Below, piece after piece: positions 22,676-33,469 of a DNA stretch of 64,000 bases. Within the stretch, counting starts at the first letter, position 1. Each line of letters begins with the position of its first letter. This DNA is from Ochotona curzoniae (lineage: Eukaryota > Chordata > Mammalia > Lagomorpha > Ochotonidae), in NCBI RefSeq assembly GCF_017591425.1, contig NW_024467119.1, forward strand, positions 28,183,001-28,247,000, read 5' to 3'. Under the pieces are notes generated by a model. The model saw only the letters and a program-made list of their open reading frames with translations, did no database searches and had not been told where the DNA came from. The position numbers and the translations under genes are program-made.

Positions 22676-23830
22676 CAACTTTTTTGGTGATATTTACATA
22701 GTTGGTCAGGGTGGGGAAGATTGAGGGTTAGGGAAAAGTGGGAATGATCATTTTTTATGGGGAGAACCCATAAACATTCCCTAACTTTCCCCATACCCAA
22801 GGATGGGGAGTGGTCTCCTGTTAACAACCCAGGGTCCCCAATGTGCTGCATGATCTGAGGGTTGTGCCCAAGTGGTTTCGTTAGTTTTGAAATGCTGTCA
22901 ATCTCCCCAAGCTAAGGGTGGGGAACCCCTTCCAATGTCTGTTGATTGACATGATTCACCTTAAAGTCTACATTCACCCAGATACTTGCTGTCATGGTTT
23001 GGCTGGGGCAGTTGTCCAGTTTGTTCTTTTCTCCTTCCTCTGCTATGGAACCAGATGTCCTCTGCAGGTCTCAATGGTATTCCATATTCTCCATATGCAT
23101 CTGTCTGTCCCAGCTGTCCACTGCTCTGTCTTTTCTACTGTTGAGGTCCAGTTCTGACACAAGAGCAGCCATACCACCAATCCTGGACATGAGATCCTAG
23201 GCCCCTGCACACCCCAACCTTTGCCATCATCCCTGCAAGCACACTCACCTAGCCCACACAAGAATGCCCAGATGCCATTCATGCTCCAGGCCACCTGACC
23301 AGATCTCTGCAAGGCCCTCAAATCCCTGGACTCGTGGACCTGGCATCCACCATTCAGGCAAGCTCAGGGACCCAGGCAAGGCAACCTGGGCCCTGCCAGA
23401 ACCCCTTCCCCGGGTCTCACAAGCCCAGCATCCACTACACAGGCAGGCCCAGGGACCCAGGCCATGCAACCTGACCCCCTGCCAAACTCCCATCCCTACG
23501 GCTGGACCCAGTACCTACTACATCGGCAGGCCCAAGGGCCTAGGCCATGTGGCTTGGACCCCACTGTATACCCCACCCCTGGGGCTCACAGACCCAGCAC
23601 CCACTGTACCCAGATTGACATGGCTCACCTCACCTCTGCATCCAACAGCAGGTACTTCAGCTTTGCTCTGTCCAGCCTGCCACTGTTCTAACTCCTGATT
23701 TTGGGGCAACCAGGATATTGAGGTGGTGAATCCAGCTTAATCCTGTGTAAATCTCTACTGATAGACCAACTCAACTGGATTTGGGGAAGGCCTCTGAAAG
23801 AAAAGCAATCTCACTAAAAAAAAAAAAAAT
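22676..23830. mobile_element. Unclassified retroelement-like unit with GC-rich VNTR and poly-A end
   Basis: The unit starts around ACTTTTTTGGTGATATTTAC, has a G-rich then C-rich section with imperfect complementarity (GGTTAGGGAAAAGTGGGAAT against CATTCCCTAACTTTCCCC), a pyrimidine-rich middle, then a GC-rich tandem array. It ends in a run of about 14 A at 23815-23829, which suggests plus orientation. The composite layout loosely recalls VNTR-bearing composite retrotransposons, or an L1 5' region read in reverse. I cannot assign the family. A 144-codon frame across the array reads the repeat units as Pro/Arg/Gly-rich protein and is not called a gene. Confidence 0.45.
23344..23640. repeat. GC-rich tandem array, 83-86 bp units
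   Basis: Equivalent points recur at 23344 (CATCCACCATTCAGGCA), 23429 (CATCCACTACACAGGCA), 23512 (TACCTACTACATCGGCA) and 23598 (CACCCACTGTACCCAG), spacings 85, 83 and 86. Each unit continues with CAGGGACCCAGGC or CAAGGGCCTAGGC and a CCCTGCC or CCCCACTG block. The fourth unit is truncated. A looser unit may precede at about 23262. Confidence 0.75.
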
Positions 23831-23954
23831 CTAAGGATAAATAGCAAGAAACTTGCAATGTTTGTTTAGCTTAATTGTATTTCTCGTGTTATGCTAGATT
23901 GCTAAAGGGAAGCAGCCATATGCGATATCCCAATTTAAGCATTTTTTTTCCAGT

Positions 23955-24306
23955 TTGAAAATGCAGTGAATTGAATGCTTATGACCTTCAAAATCATGTT
24001 GCCTTCTTATCTCCTAAAGTGATATACTAGGTAGGGTCTTTGGGAAGCCCTATGTTCATGGGGATCTGACCCCATGAGGAGGATCAGTGCCCTTGTGCAA
24101 GGGATCTCAGAAAGTTAGAGGACCATTTCCACACCTGTGACCACAGTGAGAAGATGCTATTTATGACCTGGAAAGCAGGTTCTCACCAGATACTAAATCT
24201 GGTTGTGTCTTATTCTGGCACTTCCCACTTTTCAGAACTCTGAGGAATAATTTTCTATTGCCTCCAAGTAACTCAGTTTTTAACAGCCTGAATAAATCAA
24301 GACAGA
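23955..24306 (+). mobile_element. MaLR-type LTR (MLT1/MST-like), ancient solo LTR
   Basis: The order of phrases is that of mammalian MaLR LTRs: AATGCTTATGACCTTCAAAA, GGTAGGGTCTTTGGGAAGCC, GGATCTGACCCCATGAGGAG, CAGTGCCCTTGTGCAAGGGA, CACAGTGAGAAGATGCTATT, GGTTCTCACCAGATACTAAA, GCACTTCCCACTTTTCAGAA, CTCTGAGGAATAATTTTCTA and AACAGCCTGAATAAATCAAG. This is a non-coding relic of an ancient endogenous retroviral family with no internal genes present. Confidence 0.75.
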
Positions 24307-24433
24307 GAAGTATTTGCACATAGATCATTTCGTTTAGCACTCAAAATAATGTAGCAAGACACACATTTTAAAAAATAGATCATGTAGCTGTGCTTATCAT
24401 ACATATTACTAGCTCAGTGGTGACCACATCTTG

Positions 24434-24456
24434 TTTTTTTTTTTTGGGGGGGGGGG
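24434..24456. repeat. T12/G11 homopolymer junction
   Basis: Twelve T residues are followed directly by eleven G residues. The G-run is a potential quadruplex-forming tract and a likely sequencing trouble spot. Confidence 0.85.
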
Positions 24457-24459
24457 AGC

Positions 24460-25280
24460 TACAAATCTATTAAAAGTTATGACAAACTCTGGTATTTAAA
24501 ACATGTGAAAATGGGAGTGAAAAGATAGAAGGAATTGGCAGCTTGTTCACTTGTGCTCTCCTAGTGCTGAAGTGACAACATTTCAAGTTGATGCCATATA
24601 ATGTAAAGGGTTTAGTAAATGTTGCTCAAACAGCCTTCATTGTACTGCTACTAGGTATAGCCACACAGTGCCTAGTGGACTGCTGTCCTATACTACCCCT
24701 GGCCCAATCTCCTTCTGATAAACAAGAGAAGCCTTATTTTTGAGACATTCTAAAAGAGGATGGATCCTGGGATCCCTTCTAGCATTTCTACCTAGCAACT
24801 AATTGCAAGGCTAAAGTTCCTTGATGTATGTTTTTTCTTATCATTATGAACAATTATTGACTAGGACTTTACACGATTTAGGACAGCGATTTTACCACTG
24901 CTGAAATTTATCATTACTTTCTCTTGGCATCCTCACGTGTGTCAGTATGCTAACACATAACAATCCGAACTGGTAAATATTGTCACATTTCATGAATCAA
25001 GTGGCGGTAACCACACATTTTCTTATCATGAAGCTGATGAGTCATGAGACTCTTAACACCTGAAAATACACTTTAGTGTATTGGGGATGTAGTTGTTGAG
25101 AAATAGTTTTTTTTTTTTTACAACAACAGTTACTGAGTTACACCTGACATTGTGTGTACTGATGTGAGCCAAAGATTGGTTAGAAACTGTCAAATGACCT
25201 TGGGTTTTGTCTTCATGTTGTCAATCACAGTTGATGCTCTGGATAAATGGAATTATGTATTTAAATTCATCTCACATAAA
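24460..25280. other. Unique sequence, nothing recognised
   Basis: AT-rich unique DNA with a short T-run at 25109-25120. No transposon or gene was identified. Confidence 0.4.
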
Positions 25281-25284
25281 ACAA

Positions 25285-25445
25285 ATTCACTATTTTCATC
25301 CAGTGTCTATCGTGTACCAAATATTATGCCAGTATATATGCCAGGATTCAACAGTAAAAGGAACAAACACAGATTCTCATCTCTGTGAGCTTATGGTCTC
25401 ATGAGAGAGATAGTTACTTGTGGGAAATGTGAATAGTTCTTTGAA
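25285..25445 (-). repeat. L2-like 3' fragment, reverse orientation
   Basis: GTGTCTATCGTGTACCAAAT, ATTATGCCAGTATATATGCC, CAACAGTAAAAGGAACAAAC and TGTGAGCTTATGGTCTCATG mirror the reverse complement of the L2 3' end ('ctatgtgccaggcactgt', 'aacaaaacagac', 'atggagcttacattct'). Confidence 0.6.
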
Positions 25446-25761
25446 AATCAATACCACAGGGTTCCATGTCCAGACATCAGAGAGAAATTTGTCACTGAAG
25501 GAATGACATCTACAAGAAACAGTGCTGAATGAAAATAAAATTTTTTTTTTTTTAGGTTTGACTTGAGAACTTCTGGAATAGCATTGTAAGGAACTAGCTA
25601 ATCTGTTTAAAAAAATAAATGCTGTAACATTTATTAAAAACATGTTTTAAACAGCTTTGTCCAGTTGTAGAAGTTTATCAAAGCACACAGTAGTCATAAC
25701 TTACAGCTAGGAGGAGCCTGAGATAGTTGATCACTTCAGCTCTATCAGCACAATTTGTTTC

Positions 25762-26055
25762 AGATTTTAAAAATTTTTATTGGAAAGGCAGATCTACAGG
25801 AAGAAAGAGAGAGACAAAGATGTTCCGTACTCTGGTTCACTCCCAAAATGGCTACAGTGGCCAGAGCTGAGCAGATCCAAGACCAGGAACCTGGAACCTC
25901 TTCCAGGTCTCCCACACGGATGCAGGGTTCCAAGGGTTTGCACTATCCTCCACTACTTTCCCAGGTCATATGCAGCAAGCTGGATCAGAAGTGGAGCAGT
26001 TAGGACACTGGCAGGAGTAGGGTTAGCCTATTGTTCCTTCAGGCCAACCTCAGCA
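25762..26055 (-). mobile_element. Lagomorph C-type SINE, reverse orientation
   Basis: TTTTATTGGAAAGGCAGATC, TCCCAAAATGGCTACAGTGG, CCAGAGCTGAGCAGATCC, AGGTCTCCCACACGGATGCA, GGTTCCAAGGGTTTGC, CTACTTTCCCAGGTCAT and GCTGGATCAGAAGTGGAGCA give the complete reversed SINE order, ending near GGCCAACCTCAGC. Confidence 0.8.
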
Positions 26056-26219
26056 TTCTTAAACTGTCAGGGTAGGACAAGCTTTGAAAATAAGCTGAAG
26101 GAGCTGACTGGATTTGGAGCAGGGCATATCTAGAGGGAGTTTGCAAAGAGTATCAGACTCAGTGGAATTATTAGGAAAGAGAAATTTTGCATCTGAACTT
26201 GAGGTTGTCATTGAGTTGA

Positions 26220-26552
26220 GATAAGAAGGGAGGGAGAGAGGTAGATGGAGAAAGGAAAGGAGATACACAGAGAGAGACAGAGAGAGGTGTTCGGGTGGGG
26301 GAAAAAGGACTTATCCTTTGTTGGTCCACCTATCAAATTCCTGAAAAGACTGGAGGTTGGCCAGACCAAAGCAAGGAGCTTGAAACTCAATCCAAATCTC
26401 CTATGTGGATATCAGGATCCAAGTACTTCTGTCATTATCTGTTCCATCCCAGGGTGCACATTAGCAGAAGGTCACATGGAAACATAGCTACGACTAGAAC
26501 CTAGGGTATCCCAGGAGGTGTCGTTGCTGCTGTGTAAAATGCCAGGTCCCAG
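26220..26552 (-). mobile_element. Old lagomorph C-type SINE, reverse orientation
   Basis: A long AGGGAGGGAGAGAGGTAGAT/GAGAGAGACAGAGAGAG purine stretch is followed by CAAAGCAAGGAGCTTGAAAC, AATCCAAATCTCCTATGTGG, ATCCAAGTACTTCTGTCATT, CCCAGGGTGCACATTAGCAG and AATGCCAGGTCCC. It belongs to the older 'gcacattagcag' type. Confidence 0.7.
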
Positions 26553-26559
26553 GATGGAG

Positions 26560-26885
26560 TTTGCATTGCTCCTAAACTTCTGTAACACATACCTCGCTTC
26601 AACAGCAAAAGATAGAAATTTTCCTGCTTCAAAATGCTTAGCGTTGACCAATCATTAGCTGATGACTAGCATATGCTGACTGACACATGACTGTTAGGGA
26701 GATTGGCTTATATATAAAGACAGGAATCAAAAGAACAAAAAAAAACTTTAGGGTATCCTCAGTTACACACTTTGGGGGGTAGACTTAATATAAATGGGTT
26801 AAATCATTAAACAAACTATAAATTCTTGGAGGGGGGCAATCTTAATCTAGGGTTGATATATTACTTAAGATGTTAGTAGTCAGCA
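26560..26885. other. Unique spacer, nothing recognised
   Basis: Short AT-rich interval between an old SINE and the start of recognisable L1 sequence, with a short A-run at 26739-26747. Confidence 0.4.
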
Positions 26886-27251
26886 AGGAACTGAAAACTG
26901 GACCACAAACACGGGTGGCTCTTACAGAGAAGAAAGCATCCAATAGAAACTGGCTCTGAGAGGGAGGTTATTGTATTTAGTAAACAAAGATCTCAAATAA
27001 ACTAAAATATGCTCCAAGAAGTAAAGGCAATAATATTTAAAAATTATAGGAACTGTAATAGCGACATTAAATAAAGAATTAAATTTATGCATCAAATAAA
27101 GAATATCAACAAAGAAGCAGAAATAACTAAAAACTAAAAAGAATGAAATGGAAATTTTGAAGTTGGAAAGCATAGTAACCAAAATGAAAACCTTATTTGC
27201 ATTGGCAGAAAAAAAAGAATAACTTGAAGGTAAATCAACAAAAATGATCTG

Positions 27252-27576
27252 GGGCCCAGCGCGGTGGCGCAGTGGTTAAGGTCCTCGCCTTGCACGCCCG
27301 GGATCCCATCTGGGCGCCGGTTCTAATCCCGGCAGACCCGCTTCCCTTCCAGCTCCCTGCCTGTGGCCCGGGAAAGCAGTTGAGGACGGCCCAAAGCTTT
27401 GGGACCCTGCACCCGCGTGGGAGACCCGGAAGAGGCTCCTGGCTTCGGATAGGCATAGCATTGGCCGTTGCGCTCACTTGGGGAGTGAATCATTGGACGG
27501 AAGATCTTCCTCTCTGTCTCTCCTCTCTGTATATCCGCCTTTCCAATAAAAAAATAATAAAAATAAATCTAAAAAG
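27252..27576 (+). mobile_element. Young lagomorph C-type SINE with target-site duplication
   Basis: A nearly intact full-length copy is flanked by a perfect 10-bp direct repeat AAATGATCTG (27242-27251 and 27577-27586). The A box TGGCGCAGTGG lies at 27265-27275 and the B box GGTTCTAATCC at 27319-27329, both where RNA polymerase III promoters of tRNA-derived SINEs have them. The body retains many CpGs, a sign of youth, and ends in CTCTCTGTATATCCGCCTTT then an AATAAA-rich tail. It inserted into the ancient L1 in sense orientation. The A-rich tail and perfect duplication indicate L1-mediated retrotransposition. Confidence 0.95.
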
Positions 27577-28664
27577 AAATGATCTGAAAAAAAGAGGAGA
27601 GTATGAGAAAAAAATGAGCAGATCCCCAAACACCTGCCTCACGTGTGTCAATCTATACGCAGTGGCTATGCCAGAAGGAGATGGGAGAGGAGGAAAAAAA
27701 TACTACTTGATGAAAATATTATGTAGATGTTAGTCTATGTAACCAAAAAGCAAATTTAACCTTAATACAAAGAAGTCCACATTGAGACAGAATATTGCCA
27801 AACTGTAGAAAGCCAAGGGAAAAAAGAAAAAATTTGGAAGCAGCTACAGAAACACAAATCATCTTATATAGGGAAATCACAATAAAATCAACAACTAACT
27901 TGTCGCATGAAACAACAGGGTGCAAAGGAGAGTGGGATAAAAAGGAAGATTCTATATCCAACAATATGAAGCCATATGAAGAAATAAAAGAAGGCATAGT
28001 AAAGATAATTTAATGGGAAACTTTAAAAACAAAATAAACCCATGTTTTATCTTGTTTGAAACATTGCATTAACTAGTAACTACATTTACAATATTGATGT
28101 TATAACACATAAAAATATATTACAATAGCACAAAGTGGCAAATGGGATAAGAAGGAGCTATATTACAGAAAAAAATTGCATTTTACACAATTTTAACTAC
28201 TTTTAATTACTTTAATTATAACCTGAAGTAGTTTGTAAGTAGTTATATAGTAATCTCCAGACAACCACTAAAAAAAAAAAAAAGACTCAACACTACAAAA
28301 AAAAAGAAGAAAAAAATGAAAAGCACTAGAAAATATTTGTTCAATACAAAAGAATTCTATGTAAGAGAAGCAAGGGGTAAACAACAAAACGCAGGAGAAA
28401 CGGAGAAAAAAATAAATGCAAAAAATATACTGGCAAGTATAAAGCCAACCATATAAATAATCACACAGAATATAACTGGATTAACAATTCTAGTCAAGAA
28501 TTTGATTATATTGGATAACAAAAACAAGATCCAACTATTTGTTGTCTTTGGAGATACACTTTAGAATCAAATACATCATAAATTTAAGGTGAAAGTTGGA
28601 CTAATATTTTATGAATATGAAATATGACAACAGGATAAACTGTGGCAACATCACAAGTTATATA

Positions 28665-28995
28665 TATATACACACATATATTAAAGATTTATTTTTATTG
28701 GAAAGACATATATGCAGAGAAGAGGAGAGACAGAGAGGAAGATCTTCCACCCAATAGTTCAATCCCCAAGTGACTGCAATGGCTGGAGCTATGTCAATGT
28801 GAAGCCAGGAGCCTCATCTGGGTCTCCCACACGGGTGCAGGGTCCCAAGGTTTTGGGCCATCCTCGACTGCTTTCCCGGGCCACAGGCAGGGAGCTGGAT
28901 GGGAAGTGGGGCTGCTGGGATTAGAACCGGTGCCCATATGGGATCCCGGTGTGTTCAAGCAGAGGACTTTAATCACTCAACTATCTCACTGGGCC
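28665..28995 (-). mobile_element. Fairly young lagomorph C-type SINE, reverse, with target-site duplication
   Basis: It is flanked by CACAAGTTATAT at 28653-28664 and 28996-29007. The body reads AAAGATTTATTTTTATTGGA, GAGAGACAGAGAGGAAGATC, GGTCTCCCACACGGGTGCAG, CTTTCCCGGGCCACAGGCAG, GGGATTAGAACCGGTGCCCA and ends TCTCACTGGGCC. A short TA/CA run lies between the duplication and the tail. Confidence 0.9.
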
Positions 28996-30365
28996 CACAA
29001 GTTATATTTTAAGAGAGAACGTGATACTTAACTGTGGACCAACCTAGACACCCAAAGGAGATGGTATAACATAAGAATATAAAAGTAAGCAGAGTGGCAA
29101 ATACATGACCCAAGCAATGTGTGATGAGTAACTGTGGCTACAGCAGGAAGTAAGGACAGATCATGTTTTGTGTACCTTTGTGGAATCCTCAGAATTTCTG
29201 CATATTATAAAGGCATACATTTTTTTAAATCCTAAAAAAAAAAAGAAGAATAAATGTTACCCGAGTCCCTGCTGTTATAGAAAGTTGCATTCATCAGGAA
29301 GATAAAATAATTGTAATCATGTAAGATATAATAGCAGAGTTTACATGCTCAACAATAATATCTGGAGATTTCAATATCATACTTTCAATGTAGGTAGGAC
29401 AATTGTACAGAAAAAATGAATGAAAATATGCAAGACATGAATAAAGCATCATGAATTTGACTTAACTGTTGAAGAACACTCTGCCCAACAACTGAAAAAT
29501 ACATATCCTTTATAAGTTTACATGGCACATTTGCCAGGGCAAATTACATTCTGGTCACACAGACAAAATTTATGAGGATTGAAGAATTAAAATACACAAA
29601 AACATTTTCTTTCCCCATGGATGAAAATAAAAGTCAGTACATAGAAAGAGATTTGGAGTCTCAAAATGGAGGGAAATCAAAAGAAATCAAAAGGAAAATT
29701 GGAAAATATTTTGGATTAAATAAAACATTGATATATAACATGTTTAAATTCATGGGATGAAGTTAAAGCAGTGTTCAGAGAGATATTTACAGCTTTAAGC
29801 ACCTATGTTTAGTATAAAGAAAGATCACAAGAAAATAACTTGAATTTTGAAACTTAAATAACTAGAAAGAGGAGAGACAACTAAACTCAAAGTAAATTGA
29901 AGTGAGGAATTAGAACACATGTTAATCAGATAGAAAACAGAAAAACAATAAAAGATATGATTGAAACAAAAAATTTGCCAAAATTCCTATTTGAATTTAG
30001 CAAGAACAGAAGATAAATAAATGACTCTGGAGATTAGGAAATAAAGAAAGGTCATTGCTACTGTCCTAACAGCAATGAAAATGTTTAGAAGAAAGTTCTA
30101 CAAGCACTATTTTACCATGCATGAATACAAAGACTTTTTCAGGCTGAAAAGGGCATTTGTGAAAAGCTTACAGCTAACGTATATTTCATCATATTTCGTG
30201 GTAAAGAGTTGAATACTGTCCCCCTTAGATTGCAAGCAAGGTATTAACATTTGTCCAATTTCACCATTTTTATTCAAAATTGTCCTGGATGTCCTATCCA
30301 GCAAAATTAGGGAAGAAAAGGGAATAAAGAAAGAAAGATTATTAAAGAAGAAGGAAAACTGTCTC

Positions 30366-30392
30366 TCTTTAGGAATGGCATGATCCTATATG
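30366..30392 (+). pseudogene. Inactivated L1 reverse-transcriptase active-site motif
   Basis: The segment CTCTTTAGGAATGGCATGATCCTATATG aligns with the L1 ORF2 block that normally encodes F-A-D-D followed by M-I-L-Y. Here the codons give F-R-N-G-M-I-L-Y, so both metal-binding aspartates are gone. It lies in the RT section of the decayed L1 at 26890-33455. Confidence 0.65.
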
Positions 30393-31476
30393 TTGAATAG
30401 CCTATGAAATTTACAAGGAACCCCATTAGCAAGCAAGTGGAAGTAGATGATCAGTTAAGACACTGTGACCACAGGAACTAGAAATCAAACCCTTGTTTAC
30501 TGATGATTACAGAGCGAGTTAAACACAAAACAGGTACTGATTCTCATGCTCCATTTTTCTCTGTGGAATGGCAATGGGTAATGGTCAGGTGGGTGTAGTG
30601 CAGACTGGGAAAGAATCTTGCTGACAAAAGGCTGCTGACTCTTAATGGTCCCATGAGCTAGTAGAAGCGAACAGAGACAGAGAACAAAACAGTCACGCAT
30701 AGAACGGTGAGAGTACAATGGATCAGACTGCCTCAGCCAAGGATCCTGACAAGTGGATCTCAGCAGAACCACCCCTACCCCCTACAAAGGAAACCTCTCA
30801 ACTGAGGGGCTCTTGGGGGAAGCAGATATGCTTCTGAACATGACTGAACTCCTCTGGGCAGATGAATCCGTGACTGCAAGATTTAGAAAGATGTGATACC
30901 TGGAGTGGGAAAGGAAGCTTTTTTTCCTTCTTATTATTAATTGTATTGCATTATGTGACACAGTATTATAGGCACTGGGATTCCCCCCACCCCTCCCAAA
31001 ACCCTCTCCCCATGGTGGATTTCTCCACCTTGTTGCATTACCATAGTTCAAATTCAGTTGAGGTTCTTTCATTGGAAGTATTTACCAAGCATAAAGTCCA
31101 GCATCTTATTATCCTAGTGAGTTCAACGATTTCTTGGTGAGACCATCTCTGGTCTGAAGGTAAAGCTGGCAAAGTATCATCCCAATCAATTAAAAGCCCC
31201 AACATAACATCAACAACAATTTACAACATTATGGCATTAATTGACATGGTATTGATTGACCAACATGTTAATAGGAAAATGCAGGTTCTCGAGTGCATCC
31301 TGTGACTTCTTCATAGACATTTCAGTTTTGATTTATATTCAACTGGGTTCTATACACTTCAAAATGTCTATAGATTACTATTCAGCTGTCTCGTGTCTAT
31401 TTTCATTATAGTATTTAGCATTTTATAGCACTGAAGCATGATTTTGCTGAACCTGGCTTTTTTTTGGGTAGTCTAG

Positions 31477-31540
31477 ACTGGCTTATAACTCTAACAAGAC
31501 ATATGTCAACTGGCTTATAACTTTAACAAGACATATGTCA
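31477..31540 (+). repeat. 32-bp tandem duplication
   Basis: Units 31477-31508 and 31509-31540 differ at one base (CTC against CTT in the middle). Each starts ACTGGCTTATAACT and ends GACATATGTCA. Confidence 0.9.
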
Positions 31541-32038
31541 ACAGGACATATGCAATATGTCATATTGCAGAAAAGTTTTAGGAGGGGTGTGCAGAGAAAT
31601 TTTCAATACCCTAGTGAGGAGTAACTAATCTTTGTGTCCCACCCAGTGAGGTATAAGTGAATCCACGCTGTTTCCTGTCTGATTATAAGCTTTCCTTGTT
31701 GTTGTCTATTCAAGGTTTTTTGTTTGTGTGTATGTTTGTTCGTTTGTTTTGAGGGGTTTCTGGAGTGATCCTAATGGTCATCGCAAGAGAGGGTGGGGAC
31801 CCAGTCCCGAAGGAAGTTTATTATTCTTCTGTTTCTGCAGACCGCTCAGGGCTCCTGGTTGTCATTCCGATGACGTTGGTTTCTGCATGGCAGAGTTTGG
31901 ACTTTTTTAATCCCCTGTGGAAGCTCCGTATGGGGGTGGGTGACCTCAGAGTTCTTGGCCTCTGAAGGCACTCCTATTCCCTGTGGTTGAAAGGAAGCTT
32001 TCTTCAACAGACCAGCTAAGTGAAGTCATCTCAGTTTT

Positions 32039-32078
32039 GCTTGTGGTCAAACATAAAGGCTTGTGGTCAAACACAGAG
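32039..32078 (+). repeat. 20-bp tandem duplication
   Basis: GCTTGTGGTCAAACA is followed by TAAAG in the first unit (32039-32058) and by CAGAG in the second (32059-32078). It is a recent slippage or small duplication within the inserted repeat. Confidence 0.8.
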
Positions 32079-32271
32079 GACATTAACCCCAGGAAGTCCT
32101 TAGATACCAGCATGGTAGATGGACACAGCAAGATTGTTGAATCTTGTGATCAATATACAAGCTAAATTATATTTTATGCATTAGCAATAATTTTATAAAA
32201 TGAAATTAACCAAAGAATTCAGTTAAAATAGCCACAGGAAGAATATAATTCTTAGGAAAAATTTGAAAGAA

Positions 32272-32550
32272 ATTTTTTAAAAATAAAAAATTCCTTATTT
32301 GAAAGGGGGAGAGAAAGTGAGAGAATCTTCCAATCCTTGTTCAAGTCTAACTGCTGGTTCACTTTCAAGGTCAGGAGCCTCGGACTCAATCTGAATCTCC
32401 CAGGACTTGAGCCATCACTTGCTCCCTCTCATGGCGCACATAGAAGGAAGTTAGACTCAGAACCAGAGCCAGTTCTTGGACTCAGACACTCCAAAATGGG
32501 TGTTGGCATTCCCGACACTATCTTAATTGCTGCATCAAATGTTTGCCCTT
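32272..32550 (-). mobile_element. Old lagomorph C-type SINE, reverse orientation
   Basis: TTTTTTAAAAATAAAAAATT, AAAGGGGGAGAGAAAGTGAG, GGTTCACTTTCAAGGTCAGG, GACTTGAGCCATCACTTGCT, CATGGCGCACATAGAAGGAA and ACTCCAAAATGGGTGTTGGC follow the reversed order of an old copy. It splits the 3' half of the ancient L1. Confidence 0.7.
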
Positions 32551-33469
32551 AGTTAAAAAACTCATTTTAAAAGTATAAAAGGTCTATGCTTAAAACTACA
32601 AAACATTGTCAATATGAATTCTGGGAGAACATGTGGTAACCTCTTTCATGTCCATGAATTTCAAGATTCAGTATTGTTAAGATGGCAATTTTTCTCTTTG
32701 TCTATAAATTCAGGGTACTACTTATCAAAATCACAGAAAGTACTTTTGTAGAAACTCATGAGCTAATACTAAAATTACATTGAAATGCGAAAATTCAGAC
32801 TTGCCAAAATTATTTTGGAAAAGAACAAAATTGAATGATATGCATGGTCCAACTTCAAATCTTTCTATAAATGAACAGACTTGAGTGCACCACAAATATA
32901 TTTTGCCTTTCTGGTAAAGAGGCCAATTTAATAATTGCCTTTTAAGAAGTGCTTATGAAACAATTGAATATTTATATGCAAAAAGGTGAATTTAGAATCT
33001 TACCTTCAAGGACCTACATGATAAAACAAAACTATAAATACTTAATGGAAACATAAGAGGAAACGTTTTCATGATTTTGTGGTAGGTAAAAACTTTTTAG
33101 ATATAGCACTAAAGTATACCTCAGATAAAATTGTAACATTGGACTACATAACAATGAAACAATGTATCTTAGGCCATGAATAAACTTCAAAAACATTCCA
33201 CTGAGTGGAAGGTGTCGGATACAAAAGACCACATGCTCAATGATTCCATTGGTGTGAAGTGTCCAGGAAAGGTGAATATAGAAGAAATTGGTTGCCTAGT
33301 GATGGAAGTGGAACTGCAGATTTAAACTCGTATGAGGAATCATTTAAAGATGATCAACATTTTTGAACACTGGCTTGTGGCAGTGATTGTACAATTCTGT
33401 AAATTTGCTAAAAAATATTAAACCACATAGGTGAGAAACGGAAAAAAAATAGGTATTGGTTAATTGAAG

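Larger units (their letters stand above)
30425..32148 (-). mobile_element. Lagomorph repeat, probably reversed L1 3' end, inserted in the old L1
   Basis: L1 sense sequence stops near 30425 and resumes near 32150 (GATCAATATACAAGCTAAAT). From 30915 a T-rich start leads to TTGCATTATGTGACACAGTA and TGGGATTCCCCCCACCCCTC. This matches the start of the 56.18-kb element (TATGACACAGTTTAATGGGC, GGGGTTTCCCCACCTCTCCC). A G-rich 3' UTR beside a poly-A tail, read in reverse, is typical of L1. The leftmost 490 bp (30425-30914) may be a different insertion. It contains a 32-bp and a 20-bp tandem duplication. Confidence 0.45.
26890..33455 (+). mobile_element. Ancient decayed L1 (L1M-like), interrupted by later insertions
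   Basis: Phrases of an old mammalian L1 occur in sense order. ORF1 region: CTCAAATAAACTAAAATATG, AAAGAATATCAACAAAGAAG, CAGAAGGAGATGGGAGAGGA, AAACTGTAGAAAGCCAAGGG and AAGATTCTATATCCAACAAT. ORF2 endonuclease region: AACAAGATCCAACTATTTGT and ATATCTGGAGATTTCAATAT. Reverse-transcriptase region: 29820-30420. 3' end: ATACAAAAGACCACATGCTC. Stops and frameshifts are everywhere. At 30368-30391 the expected FADD active site reads F-R-N-G, so both catalytic aspartates are lost. Lineage is interrupted by SINEs at 27252, 28665 and 32272 and by a lagomorph repeat at about 30425-32148; 29030-29250 also looks foreign. It is inert. Confidence 0.75.

Noticed and set aside
23264..23698. 144-codon Pro/Arg-rich plus frame
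   Set aside because: It follows the 83-86 bp tandem units, and an opposite-strand frame is also open. It is a repeat artefact.
27265..27329. Possible tRNA gene (A and B boxes)
   Set aside because: The sequence does not fold as a complete tRNA and continues directly into a SINE body and A-rich tail, so it is a SINE head.
27272..27733. 153-codon plus frame and similar 97-codon frame at 59373
   Set aside because: Both start in the same place in the SINE body and read the repeat. They are the same spurious SINE frame seen twice.
29030..29250. Separate insertion inside the ancient L1
   Set aside because: The stretch does not read like L1 and ends A-rich, but I found no family or target-site duplication, so it is only mentioned in the L1 entry.
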